From the NCBI RefSeq assembly GCF_900162665.1, contig NZ_LT727812.1:700865-764864 (forward strand): a DNA stretch of 64,000 nt, in the 5' to 3' direction. Shown here one piece after another: positions 53,744-62,361 of this stretch. The position numbers and the translations under genes were made by a program. How positions within the stretch are numbered: the stretch's first letter is position 1; every line of letters begins with the position of its first letter. Below the pieces are notes generated by a model. The model saw only the letters and a program-made list of their open reading frames with translations. It was not told where the DNA came from and made no database searches. The stretch comes from Oceanobacillus sojae (lineage in GTDB: Bacteria; Bacillota; Bacilli; Bacillales; Amphibacillaceae).

Positions 53744-54568
53744 CTATTCAATAACCAGTCTCCCTGCATATTTTGCACTGCCTTGATCCGTGAGAAGTTC
53801 TAGTCCAATGATATATTCACCTTCATCTTCCGGTAGTTTGAAGGTTTGATTATTCACTGGTAACTCCGTCTTTTCATCGTTCTGACTTACATAAACTTTT
53901 AACTCTTTGATTTCATAATCTTCATGCTCAAATAACACGTTCAATTGTTGTCCGGATGCATATTGCAGCGTTTTTTGTTCACTTATAAATGAGGACATAT
54001 CATCTGTCTCTTTTGTGTACGCACCATCCGATAACTGCCAGTCTGCTTTCATTAATTCCAATTCTTTTTCATCAGCATCATTCTCAAGCGAAACGGCTGG
54101 AGGATAAGGATTAGTGTCTCTTTCTTCTACAATAAGATTTCCGACATATTCAACACTGCCTTGGTCTGTGAGGAGGTCTGCGATAATGACATATTCTCCC
54201 TCATCTTCTGGCAAATGAAATGTTTGTTCATCTACCGGCAATTCTGTCTCTTTGCCGTTCTGACTTACATAAACACTTAACTCTTTGATTTCAAAATCTT
54301 GATGCTCAAATAATACATCTATCTGTTGTTCAGAATAAAACTGCATCGGTTTCTGTTCTTCCGCAAACGAGTAAATATTGTCCGTCGTTTTGGTATACTC
54401 TTCATCAGAATTCCAATCGATATTTGCCGCTTCCAATTCTTCTTCCATTAAATCAGGATAACTAAGAAGCGAGGCAACCGGAGGAGAATAATCATAATCC
54501 TCGCCTATACATCCTGCCAGTAAAAAAATAAAGAATAAACTCGCAGATACTTTTATAATCCATTTCAT
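53744..54568 (-). CDS. lipoprotein with duplicated domain
   Basis: A protein of about 274 residues. The signal peptide ends in the lipobox LAGC (Cys about 20). Two similar domains follow (about 45-150 and 165-274): the same pieces recur in order, VLFEHQDFEIKEL / VLFEHEDYEIKEL, VYVSQNGKETELPV / VYVSQNDEKTELPV, LPEDEGEYVI / LPEDEGEYII and LLTDQGSVEYVG / LLTDQGSAKYAG. Each looks like an immunoglobulin-like beta domain. The ATG at 54568 is preferred because AAAGGT lies ten bases before it. Surface-anchored; function unknown. Confidence 0.85.
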   Translation of the reverse strand: MKWIIKVSASLFFIFLLAGCIGEDYDYSPPVASLLSYPDLMEEELEAANIDWNSDEEYTKTTDNIYSFAEEQKPMQFYSEQQIDVLFEHQDFEIKELSVYVSQNGKETELPVDEQTFHLPEDEGEYVIIADLLTDQGSVEYVGNLIVEERDTNPYPPAVSLENDADEKELELMKADWQLSDGAYTKETDDMSSFISEQKTLQYASGQQLNVLFEHEDYEIKELKVYVSQNDEKTELPVNNQTFKLPEDEGEYIIGLELLTDQGSAKYAGRLVIE

Positions 54569-54629
54569 ATAAAACATCTACCTTTTTTAATTTTATTATT
54601 ATGTTAATCATACTAAAATTTATTTTTTA

Positions 54630-55232
54630 CTAATCATTAATTAAGTCCTCTGAAATAAGTTTAACAAATTGATCCATGGTCGGTTTATAATTTGTTTCGC
54701 CGATCACTTCTTTTTGCAAAGATAAAATAACTAAAGAACGAATCATACTGACGATAATAGCTGGTTCTAGTTGTTTCATAATTCCTTCTGCTTGCCATTT
54801 TTCAATATATGGAACTAAAAAAGCGATATCCCCCTGATGATTACTTTCTAGTTTTTTCTGAGGCAGTTTGCGTAATAACTGCTCCATCGTTGATTTATCA
54901 TACAGTTGTTTGATAATTGGACTTTCATCCAGGAATTGTAAAGCTTGTTGTAAAAAATTACAGAAGGTTTCCTTTGTCACCTTTCCTTTCAACAATACAT
55001 TATGAAGCAGTTCTTCTCTGATATAACGTTCTTCCTGTTCCAAAATTTCAAAATAAAGCTCTTCTTTCGATTCATAAAAAAGGTAAAAGCTTCCTTGTGC
55101 AATATGGACCTGCTTCGTTAAATCGCTGATACTTGTTTTCTTTAAGCCCAGGTCTCCAAATAACTGCCTTCCATGTTCTAACAATCTGCTGCGAATATAT
55201 TCTTTTTCCTGCTCGTTAAATTTACCTGCCAA
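54630..55232 (-). CDS. TetR-family regulator of the ABC exporter
   Basis: A protein of about 200 residues. The N-terminal helix-turn-helix is ISDLTKQVHIAQGSFYLFYE at about 38-57. The start is the TTG at 55232, behind AAAGGAG and GCGGGG; earlier ATGs sit on or before that site. It lies last in the minus-strand run ATPase, permease, permease, TetR, and most likely controls that exporter. Ligand unknown, perhaps the exported drug. Confidence 0.87.
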   Translation of the reverse strand: MAGKFNEQEKEYIRSRLLEHGRQLFGDLGLKKTSISDLTKQVHIAQGSFYLFYESKEELYFEILEQEERYIREELLHNVLLKGKVTKETFCNFLQQALQFLDESPIIKQLYDKSTMEQLLRKLPQKKLESNHQGDIAFLVPYIEKWQAEGIMKQLEPAIIVSMIRSLVILSLQKEVIGETNYKPTMDQFVKLISEDLIND

Positions 55233-55354
55233 TATTCCCCGCTCCTTTATACACATCATGCTTCTCTTTTTCTTTAATATAAACGAACAAACATAGGAAA
55301 GAAACAATTATATCTTACATTATTCATTCTACAAGAAACGACTCATATATTTTA

Positions 55355-56077
55355 TCAGGTGGATTTACGGTTGAATTTTTTTAACAAAACATATAAATAC
55401 ATCCCCTGTACACCAAAGCCGATCCATACGTAAAAATTACTAAACAATGCTATTTCATTACTCTTTATAAATGCTTCTGACATCCAAAATGTTGGAAAAA
55501 CCCCTAACAAAAAAAGCCAATTTGATTTAACAAAGTATGTTAGAGCAGGGATAACTACAATGATTCCTACTGCTTTCCCAATAGCTAATCCTTCGACTTT
55601 ATTATTTGCAAAGCCTGCCAGAAACAATGCTATGATCGGTGTAAGCAGCGCCGCCTGTAATACTGCCGGTAATAGATCCATAGTGAAATCAACAAGCCCT
55701 GTATACATCATAATAAAAATCGTTAAACTGGTACTGCTTAACATAGGAACTATTAACCGGTACAGTAAATAACCTGACTTAGACACCGGTGTAACAGCAA
55801 TATAAGACAAAATATGATCGTCCATTTCTTCTAAAATCATTAAACCCGCCATTACTCCAAGCATAAATGGTGGTAATAAGATGACAAAACTCATGATAAA
55901 AGGAAAATGCTGCTCTATAGAAAATGCGTACATTGCATGGAGGTCTTCTGAAAAGTAAGAAATAGCGTATTTGACGAATAATGCCAAAGCGACAGGTGCT
56001 AGTATAGCTCCAAACAGCATAGCATCACGTGTGATATTTTTAAAATCTCCAACAAGGAAGGCAATAAATGCTCTCAT
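55355..56077 (-). CDS. ABC-2 type permease subunit
   Basis: A 240-residue membrane protein of six helices. It begins MRAFIAFLVGDFKNITRDAM, typical of the drug-export type of ABC-2 permease. Its ATG overlaps the end of the second permease gene by four bases. With that permease and the ATPase at 56778 it should form one exporter; the layout resembles the mycobacterial fluoroquinolone-export set. Substrate unknown. Confidence 0.85.
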   Translation of the reverse strand: MRAFIAFLVGDFKNITRDAMLFGAILAPVALALFVKYAISYFSEDLHAMYAFSIEQHFPFIMSFVILLPPFMLGVMAGLMILEEMDDHILSYIAVTPVSKSGYLLYRLIVPMLSSTSLTIFIMMYTGLVDFTMDLLPAVLQAALLTPIIALFLAGFANNKVEGLAIGKAVGIIVVIPALTYFVKSNWLFLLGVFPTFWMSEAFIKSNEIALFSNFYVWIGFGVQGMYLYVLLKKFNRKST

Positions 56078-56781
56078 TTTTTATCACTTCCAATATGCAG
56101 GATGATTGATTTATAAAAGGAATGTTTCGCAAAAATATAAGCAATTCCAATCCAAATAACAAGCATGCCCACAGCGTATACTATCTCCCACGCCGATATA
56201 TTTAACATTCCGCCTTTTATAAGGATAAGTGTGGAATAGGAAGGGATGAAATAAAAGATCCATGTATGAAAAATGTTAAGATAATCCAGTAAAGGCAGAA
56301 AAAAAATGATGGAATAGAGAGAAGAAATCATAAAGTATGTATTAAGTGTTTTCGCACGAACAGCCAACATAAATCCGAAAAGTGTAAAAAAGACAGCGCT
56401 TAAAAATCCGCCCAATAAAATAGGCCACACATTTATTTTAAATCCAGTCGTAAAAAAGATAATGCTAAGACAGACTGCTACTGTCAGCAGCGTCAGCGAA
56501 CTCACCTTGCTGATAATATACTCTTCTATACGAAAGGGAGTTACGAATAGGCTATCAAACGTATTTTGTGACTTTTCTAAGAGGATGATTCCTCCTATAA
56601 AATAGAATCCAAGGACAACCGGGTCTGTAAATATTACTAAAATGCTTGCTGTATCAGACACTGATTCCGGCATCATATGAAGAAAAAAGATATAAAAAAT
56701 AGTGAGCATGAGATAAGCATGGACGATGCGATACCGGTAGAGAGAAAGTATATCAAACTTCAGAGCAGATAAAAGCCTCAT
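56074..56781 (-). CDS. ABC-2 type permease subunit
   Basis: A 235-residue membrane protein with six helices, starting MRLLSALKFDILSLYRYRIV. VLGFYFIGGIILLEKSQNTFDSLFVTPF is like the fluoroquinolone-export permease subunits. It overlaps both the ATPase gene and the next permease gene by four bases, so the three are tightly coupled. It forms a heterodimer with the permease at 55355. Confidence 0.87.
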   Translation of the reverse strand: MRLLSALKFDILSLYRYRIVHAYLMLTIFYIFFLHMMPESVSDTASILVIFTDPVVLGFYFIGGIILLEKSQNTFDSLFVTPFRIEEYIISKVSSLTLLTVAVCLSIIFFTTGFKINVWPILLGGFLSAVFFTLFGFMLAVRAKTLNTYFMISSLYSIIFFLPLLDYLNIFHTWIFYFIPSYSTLILIKGGMLNISAWEIVYAVGMLVIWIGIAYIFAKHSFYKSIILHIGSDKK

Positions 56782-57632
56782 GTAATTGCCCTCCCTGTCA
56801 CCTTTATAAATATATCCTGCAGCCTGGCCTCTTGTGTGTGCATCCTTTCTATATCTTTGAACTTGATTATATTCATAAATTCTTTATTATTTCCCAGTCC
56901 TTCCATTGTAAAAACAGATGTCTTCGTTTGATTTTTTTCCCTGTATTCCACCTGCAGTTTCTTCTGGCCATATCGTAATTTCAAATCACGCGGAGAATCA
57001 ATCACATTCATTTGACCATCCACCACGAAAGCAACCCGATCACAAATATCCTCAGCAACATTCATATTATGCGTCGTTAAAAAAATCGTTTTGCCTTCTG
57101 CTTTTTTTGTTAATATGATACCTTTTACCTTCTCCATATTGACTGGATCCAGTCCTGATGTCGGTTCGTCGAGAAAGATAAGCTCTGGTTTATTCAAAAG
57201 AGAACGCACGAAGTTCAATCTCATTTTCATTCCTTTTGAATAATTGGAGACCCTTGTCTGGGCATCCTGTTCCAGCCCGACCATTTCCAGCAGCTGCTTC
57301 GGGTCCTCTTTTGCTCCAGAGTAGAAAGAACTGAAAAAATTTAAATTCTCTATTGCCGTAAATTTATTGTACAAATTAGGCAATTCAAAAGACACGCCGA
57401 TGTTCTCATAGTAATCCTTACCAGCATCACGAATCTCTTTCCCCATAACTCTTACACTTCCTGAATATCCCTTAAGTATCCCGATTAATATCTTTTGTGC
57501 CGTACTTTTTCCTGCACCAGAGGGGCCTAGAAAACCAAATACTTCCCCTTCTTCTATTTTAAAACTCATTCCTTTAATGGTTTCATTCTTATTTGCCGGG
57601 TAAGTAAAATGTAACTGGTTTACATGGATCAT
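56778..57632 (-). CDS. ABC transporter ATPase, exporter type
   Basis: A 284-residue ATPase with Walker A GPSGAGKST, signature SNYSKGMKMRLN, Walker B ELIFLDEPTSGLD and the switch His in LTTHNMNVAE. GGAAGGGGG precedes the ATG, and the gene opens the exporter operon. The C-terminal region carries the short extra domain seen in drug-type ATPases. Powers the two permeases downstream. Confidence 0.92.
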   Translation of the reverse strand: MIHVNQLHFTYPANKNETIKGMSFKIEEGEVFGFLGPSGAGKSTAQKILIGILKGYSGSVRVMGKEIRDAGKDYYENIGVSFELPNLYNKFTAIENLNFFSSFYSGAKEDPKQLLEMVGLEQDAQTRVSNYSKGMKMRLNFVRSLLNKPELIFLDEPTSGLDPVNMEKVKGIILTKKAEGKTIFLTTHNMNVAEDICDRVAFVVDGQMNVIDSPRDLKLRYGQKKLQVEYREKNQTKTSVFTMEGLGNNKEFMNIIKFKDIERMHTQEARLQDIFIKVTGRAIT

Positions 57633-57898
57633 GCGCTTTCCCCCTTCCTTTCTCCAATGAGCAGCATATTGGTTATAAATATCGTTCCATCGATTCTATG
57701 AATACATTTATTTTATATTCATATAATACAATATAAATTCCGCTTTGTAAACCCGGCTATTTACCATTCATCTTAGTGGCTTTCATCACTTGTCTGTAAA
57801 GTATTTAAAGTAATAAGAATAACAATGGTTACAGGTACTACATCCTAAATTTCTTTATTTACTTCATATATGGATTATCATTGCCATTGTTATTCAGC

Positions 57899-58375
57899 TC
57901 AGACCGTTAAATCATTTTCTGATTTCATATCTAAAGCATTTCTTAATAATCTCTGTAGAACCTCGGCAAAAACTGCAATAACAGCAGAAGCAAGGATAAT
58001 TGTCAGCCCGATAAGTGCAATCCCCGGGTGCATGGCATTTAATAACAGAAGTGAGACAGCTCCGATTATATATAAGGCACTGATAACAATTGCATCGTAT
58101 TTTATATTTTGTAAAGCCTTTACGGACAATTCAGAGAAAGCATTGTTATTATCAATGCAGCTTAAAAGTCTTAAAGCCTGATAAAGAGCGATAAAAAACG
58201 GGATTGCAGTTACATACAAACCGATTAAAACCGGATATTGTAAATAAGCATATTCCGGAAACATTTTTACCGAATAATTTGCCAGCCAAGGTAATAAAAA
58301 AATACATAAAGCTAGTACTGTAGCCCCTATAAGCAAAACAGTAATCTTCAAAAAAACTGTTGTTCCTCTTTTCAT
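57899..58375 (-). CDS. DUF2975 membrane protein
   Basis: A protein of about 158 residues with four helices (about 8-30, 45-65, 93-113, 120-140) in the DUF2975 arrangement: LYQALRLLSCIDNNNAFSELSVKAL sits between helix two and three. Usually the next gene encodes a 65-residue helix-turn-helix protein; none is found in the 266 bases downstream. The ATG at 58375 follows GGGGTG. Function of the family is unknown. Confidence 0.82.
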   Translation of the reverse strand: MKRGTTVFLKITVLLIGATVLALCIFLLPWLANYSVKMFPEYAYLQYPVLIGLYVTAIPFFIALYQALRLLSCIDNNNAFSELSVKALQNIKYDAIVISALYIIGAVSLLLLNAMHPGIALIGLTIILASAVIAVFAEVLQRLLRNALDMKSENDLTV

Positions 58376-58770
58376 GAAAAGCACCCCACTTATTTATTGA
58401 TAATTTTATATCAATACATAATTTATCGTTTTGCAATAAAATATTATTATTTATCATTAAATTATTGTTGTTATAAATGTACCTCTTTCATTCCAGACAG
58501 AAATTAAAACATCCGTTATTATATTGGAATGCTCCATTTGGTGACGCTGTTCGAAAGAAAGCATATGCGAGATAACCTTACTTAAATAACGCATGTTCAT
58601 AAACTTGTAGATCTTTTACAAGAGAAATATAATGAATACGTCAAACATTATAATAAAGAATGTACATAAAACCTGGAATTTAACGTCAACGAATAACAGT
58701 AAAAATACATTTATAAATGGCAAACCAGCAGAAATATCTAGCATATAACCATAAAAAAGCAGGTGGAAAC
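58376..58770. other. intergenic region between divergent genes
   Basis: About 395 bases between the DUF2975 gene and the second antibiotic-type regulator gene. The promoters of both must lie here. A TATAAT occurs near 58650 with a poor -35. No gene, hairpin or repeat is convincing. Confidence 0.55.
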
Positions 58771-59484
58771 ATGGAGAACATTCAAATTCTGATAGCGGAT
58801 GATGAGAAAGAAATAAGAGATTTACTAAAAAAATATTTAGATAGAGAACAATATCAAATTGATTTAGCTGTCAATGGTGAAGATGCTCTACAATTATTCG
58901 ATAAAAAACAATATCATCTTGTTATTTTAGATTTGATGATGCCCAAATTGGATGGGATAGAGGTATGCAGGCGGCTCAGAGCAAAAACAAACGTCCCTAT
59001 TATGATGCTTACTGCGAAGGATCAGGAAGTGGACAAGCTTTTAGGCTTAGGACTTGGAGCAGATGATTATATTACAAAGCCTTTCAGTATCCATGAAGTT
59101 GTCGCCAGAGTCAAGGCTCTATTGCGAAGGTCTTTTATACGGGAGAATGATGACAGCTTTCTTGAGAAAACATCCATCATCTTTAAAGACCTGACGATTA
59201 ATCTAAAAAACTATACACTAACCATTGCCGGCAAAGAAATTCTGCTGACAGCAAAGGAATTTGAACTTCTTAAATTTTTTGCATCCCATCCCGAACAGGT
59301 TTTCACGAAAACACAATTATTCCGTAATGTCTGGGGAAGTGATTTTATTGAAGATGATAATACCGTAATGGTACATATCCGAAAGCTCAGAAAGAAAATA
59401 GAAGCAGATCCCTCTAATCCTAGATTCATTCAAACGGTATGGGGAATAGGCTATAAATTTGTTGGTGAACCAGATGAAAATTGA
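58771..59484 (+). CDS. OmpR/PhoB-family response regulator
   Basis: A regulator of 237 residues from the ATG at 58771, preceded by AGGTGG; the frame runs upstream but has no site. The receiver has Asp in LVILDLMMPKLDG and Lys in YITKPF. The winged helix has VFTKTQLFRNVWG and NTVMVHIRKLRKKI. Its stop overlaps the kinase start. Together with kinase, ATPase and permease behind it, it forms the second peptide-antibiotic-type module of the window. Confidence 0.92.
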   Translation: MENIQILIADDEKEIRDLLKKYLDREQYQIDLAVNGEDALQLFDKKQYHLVILDLMMPKLDGIEVCRRLRAKTNVPIMMLTAKDQEVDKLLGLGLGADDYITKPFSIHEVVARVKALLRRSFIRENDDSFLEKTSIIFKDLTINLKNYTLTIAGKEILLTAKEFELLKFFASHPEQVFTKTQLFRNVWGSDFIEDDNTVMVHIRKLRKKIEADPSNPRFIQTVWGIGYKFVGEPDEN

Positions 59485-60517
59485 CAGGGTTATCCTTCTG
59501 ATTTCACTTCAGATTATCGTTTTGACGGGTCTATTTATAACAGATATCCAGAATCAGTATGCCGGCATATTAAAGTGGATTTTATATACTGCCTTATTTT
59601 TTATATCCATCACTTTGTTCATCTTGAGATTTCGTTATCTCACGCAGCTAAAGCGGATGAACATAGAGATAAGGCGTGCTGTTGATGACGAAAACGTAAA
59701 AACCAGGATATTGACTAATCAGGACAGAGAGCTGAATGAATTTATTTTTTCTATCAATGAATTAGTGGAACAATTAGAAAAAATAAAGGTTCAGTCAATA
59801 AAATCAGAAAAAGCAAGAAAAGGCATCCTCTCTGGAATTTCTCATGATATCCGTACACCTCTTACGTCTATTATCGGATATGTAGACGCTCTAAAGGACG
59901 ATGTCGCTGCTTCGGAAGCAGAAAAGAAAGCCTATATTGACATTATATCCAGAAAAGCAAATGGTCTAAAGCATTTATTAGATGAACTCTTCCAGATGGC
60001 AAAAATTGATGCGGATGAAATCACATTCAAGGAAGAAGAATTGGACTTTGCTGAAATTACAAGGGAATGCTTCATTGAGTTCCTTCCTGATTTAAAAACA
60101 GAGAGTATTGAATTAAAAACCGTTATTCCGGAAGAAAAGTGTATCATCTATGCAGATCGTCTGAGCCTTAAACGAATCATAGGTAATTTAATCAAAAATG
60201 CCTTACACTATGGCAGAGAAGGAAAAATATTGGGGGCAGAGCTTACAGAAACCGCTCACGAATATCAATTGCTGATATGGGATCGGGGGCCGGGAATTGC
60301 TGAAGACGATGTGATGCATGTATTTGAGAGAATGTACCGTGGAGAACAGTCGAGAAATCAACTATACGGCGGTAGCGGGCTTGGTCTGTCTATCGCAAAA
60401 GCCCTGGTAGAAAAACATCACGGCAAGATTTGGGTGGAAAGTATTCCATGGGAAAGAACTGTCTTTGGCTTTTCTATTCCCAAACAACCCCTCCAGCTTG
60501 AATTAAGAAACAATTAA
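59474..60517 (+). CDS. sensor histidine kinase of the second module
   Basis: A kinase of about 347 residues from the ATG at 59474 after TTGGTG, inside the end of the regulator gene. Two membrane helices at about 6-22 and 33-52 enclose a very short outside loop. HisKA has GISHDIRTPLTSIIGYVDAL; the ATPase domain has NLIKNALHYGREG and GGSGLGLSIAK. Such kinases usually sense within the membrane or through the ABC partner. The last codons overlap the direct repeats before the ATPase gene. Confidence 0.92.
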   Translation: MKIDRVILLISLQIIVLTGLFITDIQNQYAGILKWILYTALFFISITLFILRFRYLTQLKRMNIEIRRAVDDENVKTRILTNQDRELNEFIFSINELVEQLEKIKVQSIKSEKARKGILSGISHDIRTPLTSIIGYVDALKDDVAASEAEKKAYIDIISRKANGLKHLLDELFQMAKIDADEITFKEEELDFAEITRECFIEFLPDLKTESIELKTVIPEEKCIIYADRLSLKRIIGNLIKNALHYGREGKILGAELTETAHEYQLLIWDRGPGIAEDDVMHVFERMYRGEQSRNQLYGGSGLGLSIAKALVEKHHGKIWVESIPWERTVFGFSIPKQPLQLELRNN

Positions 60518-60556
60518 GAAACGGTTAAGCCCGAATTAAAATCTGCTCGTTATAAT
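60501..60556 (+). promoter_or_regulatory. four 11-bp repeats and promoter before the ABC genes
   Basis: AATTAAGAAAC stands twice in tandem (60501-60511 and 60512-60522), then GGTTAAGCCCG and AATTAAAATCT, all in exact 11-bp steps, and TATAAT at 60551-60556. OmpR-type regulators bind such repeats; the last ones occupy the -35 region. It fits control of the ATPase and permease genes by the regulator at 58771. Confidence 0.7.
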
Positions 60557-60582
60557 CTAATTATAGACTCAATTGAAAGCAG

Positions 60583-61512
60583 GTGTTTCAAATAAGTGAA
60601 ATCATTAAAACTACAAATCTGACGAAAGTTTATGGACAGCAGAAATCGGTGGATCACCTTAATATTACTGTAAATCAGGGAGAAATTTATGGCTTTCTCG
60701 GCCGAAATGGCGCCGGGAAAACTACTACAATTCGAATGCTATTAGGGCTGATCAAACCTACTTCCGGTCAAATTGAATTATTTGGTGAAAATCTGTTTAA
60801 GAATCACAAAGGAATTTTAAGAAGAATTGGTTCAATGGTGGAAGTTCCGGGGTTTTATGAAAATCTTACGGCAAGGGAAAACCTTTTAATCAATGCTAAA
60901 ATCATTGGTGTGCATAAGAAAAATGCAATAGAAGAAGCCTTAGAGATTGTTGATTTACATCATGAAACGAAAAAACTTGTCGGCAAATATTCTTTAGGGA
61001 TGAAGCAGAGATTAGGCATTGCCAGAGCGCTGCTTCATTATCCGGAGCTGTTAATATTAGACGAGCCGACGAATGGTTTAGATCCCATTGGCATCAAGGA
61101 AATGCGAAACCTTATCCAATCACTGGCTAAAGAAAGAAATATAACCATTTTTGTATCGAGCCACATATTATCAGAAATCGAACAGCTGGCAGATCATATG
61201 GGAATTATCCATGAAGGAAAGCTCCTGGAAGAGATCGCTTTTGAAAGCCTCAGAAAACGGAACCGCAAATATTTAGAGTTTCAAGTTTCTAATGATAATA
61301 AAGCAGCAATGCTCCTGGAAAGCCACTTCGGTATTTCAGATTATGAAGTCCATGATGAAGGAAATATTCGTGTCTATTCTCATTTAGGAAGTCAGGGTAA
61401 GCTTAACAAGGTTTTCGTTGAAAATGATATTGACGTGTTAAAAATAAAAGTAAGTGAGGACAACCTGGAAGATTACTTTGCAAAATTAGTCGGGGGTGGA
61501 GCAATTGGCTGA
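60583..61512 (+). CDS. ABC transporter ATPase, BcrA type
   Basis: An ATPase of about 307-310 residues: Walker A GRNGAGKTT, signature KYSLGMKQRLG, Walker B LLILDEPTNGLD, switch His in VSSHILSE, with the C-terminal tail of the bacitracin/lantibiotic group. The GTG at 60583 lies on the only good ribosome site (AGGTG). Six bases behind that site is ATA (60592), where relatives have the initial Met (SEIIKTTNLTKVYG follows), so an ATA start is possible. It pairs with the permease behind it. Confidence 0.88.
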   Translation: MFQISEIIKTTNLTKVYGQQKSVDHLNITVNQGEIYGFLGRNGAGKTTTIRMLLGLIKPTSGQIELFGENLFKNHKGILRRIGSMVEVPGFYENLTARENLLINAKIIGVHKKNAIEEALEIVDLHHETKKLVGKYSLGMKQRLGIARALLHYPELLILDEPTNGLDPIGIKEMRNLIQSLAKERNITIFVSSHILSEIEQLADHMGIIHEGKLLEEIAFESLRKRNRKYLEFQVSNDNKAAMLLESHFGISDYEVHDEGNIRVYSHLGSQGKLNKVFVENDIDVLKIKVSEDNLEDYFAKLVGGGAIG

Positions 61513-62224
61513 TTTATTATTTACGGAATTTTTAAAACTCAAACGCTCCAGCATGTTTTTAATCAGTCTGCTTGGGTCGGCTGTCGCTCCTTTTGTAGTA
61601 GTAATCGCTACCTTTATCCACGAGCCGGCCACTCCTTTTCAAGACCTGTTTTACAACGTTAATCTCTATACAGTACTTATCATAGGAGTTCCCTTATATG
61701 GTGTAGTGACAACATACCTTTTCAATCGTGAATACACGGAAAATACATTGAAAAATTTATTAACGATTCCTGTGTCACGGGTGAGCTTTATTATCAGTAA
61801 AACGCTTCTGCTGTTTTTGTGGATTATGATGCTCTCGATCATAGCCTGGGGACTGACGTTATTCCTAGGGATGTTAACACAGTTTGATGGGTTAAGCAGC
61901 TCTTTATTGCTGGATTCATTGAAACAATTTAGTACAGGAGGAATATTATTATTTGTCCTCTCTACTCCCATTATCCTGGTGACATTAGTGACGAAAAATT
62001 ATGTACCAACTATTATTTTTACAGTGGTAATCACACTGATCAATGTTATGGCTGGAAATTCGGAACATCGGGGCCTATTCCCATGGGCAGCAGCAGGAGA
62101 TATTTCTAATCAAACGCTGCCTCCGACTTATCCGGTAGAATATTCGTATATTATTATTGCAACTACAGCACTGATAGGATTTATCAGTATGTTTGTTTAT
62201 TTTAAAAAGACGGATATTCATTGA
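61505..62224 (+). CDS. ABC-2 type permease of the second module
   Basis: A protein of about 239 residues with six helices, starting ADLLFTEFLKLKRSSMFLIS as in lantibiotic-immunity permeases (MutE/EpiE or BcrB type). TTG at 61505 lies behind GGGGGTGGAG and overlaps the ATPase end; a GTG at 61496 is the alternative. REYTENTLKNLLTIPVSR is the coupling region after helix two. It forms the transporter with the ATPase just upstream. Confidence 0.87.
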   Translation: MADLLFTEFLKLKRSSMFLISLLGSAVAPFVVVIATFIHEPATPFQDLFYNVNLYTVLIIGVPLYGVVTTYLFNREYTENTLKNLLTIPVSRVSFIISKTLLLFLWIMMLSIIAWGLTLFLGMLTQFDGLSSSLLLDSLKQFSTGGILLFVLSTPIILVTLVTKNYVPTIIFTVVITLINVMAGNSEHRGLFPWAAAGDISNQTLPPTYPVEYSYIIIATTALIGFISMFVYFKKTDIH

Positions 62225-62300
62225 TATTAATAATTAATAGCAGCTTCTATTCTAATGAATCATAAAATTAGTAAGCTTTCCTAATGTATTAAAGAAAAAA

Positions 62301-62341
62301 GGAAGAGATTTCGCACATAAATCAGATATGAAATCTCTTCC
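62301..62341. terminator. bidirectional terminator
   Basis: GGAAGAGATTTC pairs with GAAATCTCTTCC, between the permease and the convergent fabH gene. AAAAAA flanks it on the left, so it has a T run on the minus strand. Confidence 0.85.
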
Positions 62342-62361
62342 CTATTCCAATACATATTTAA

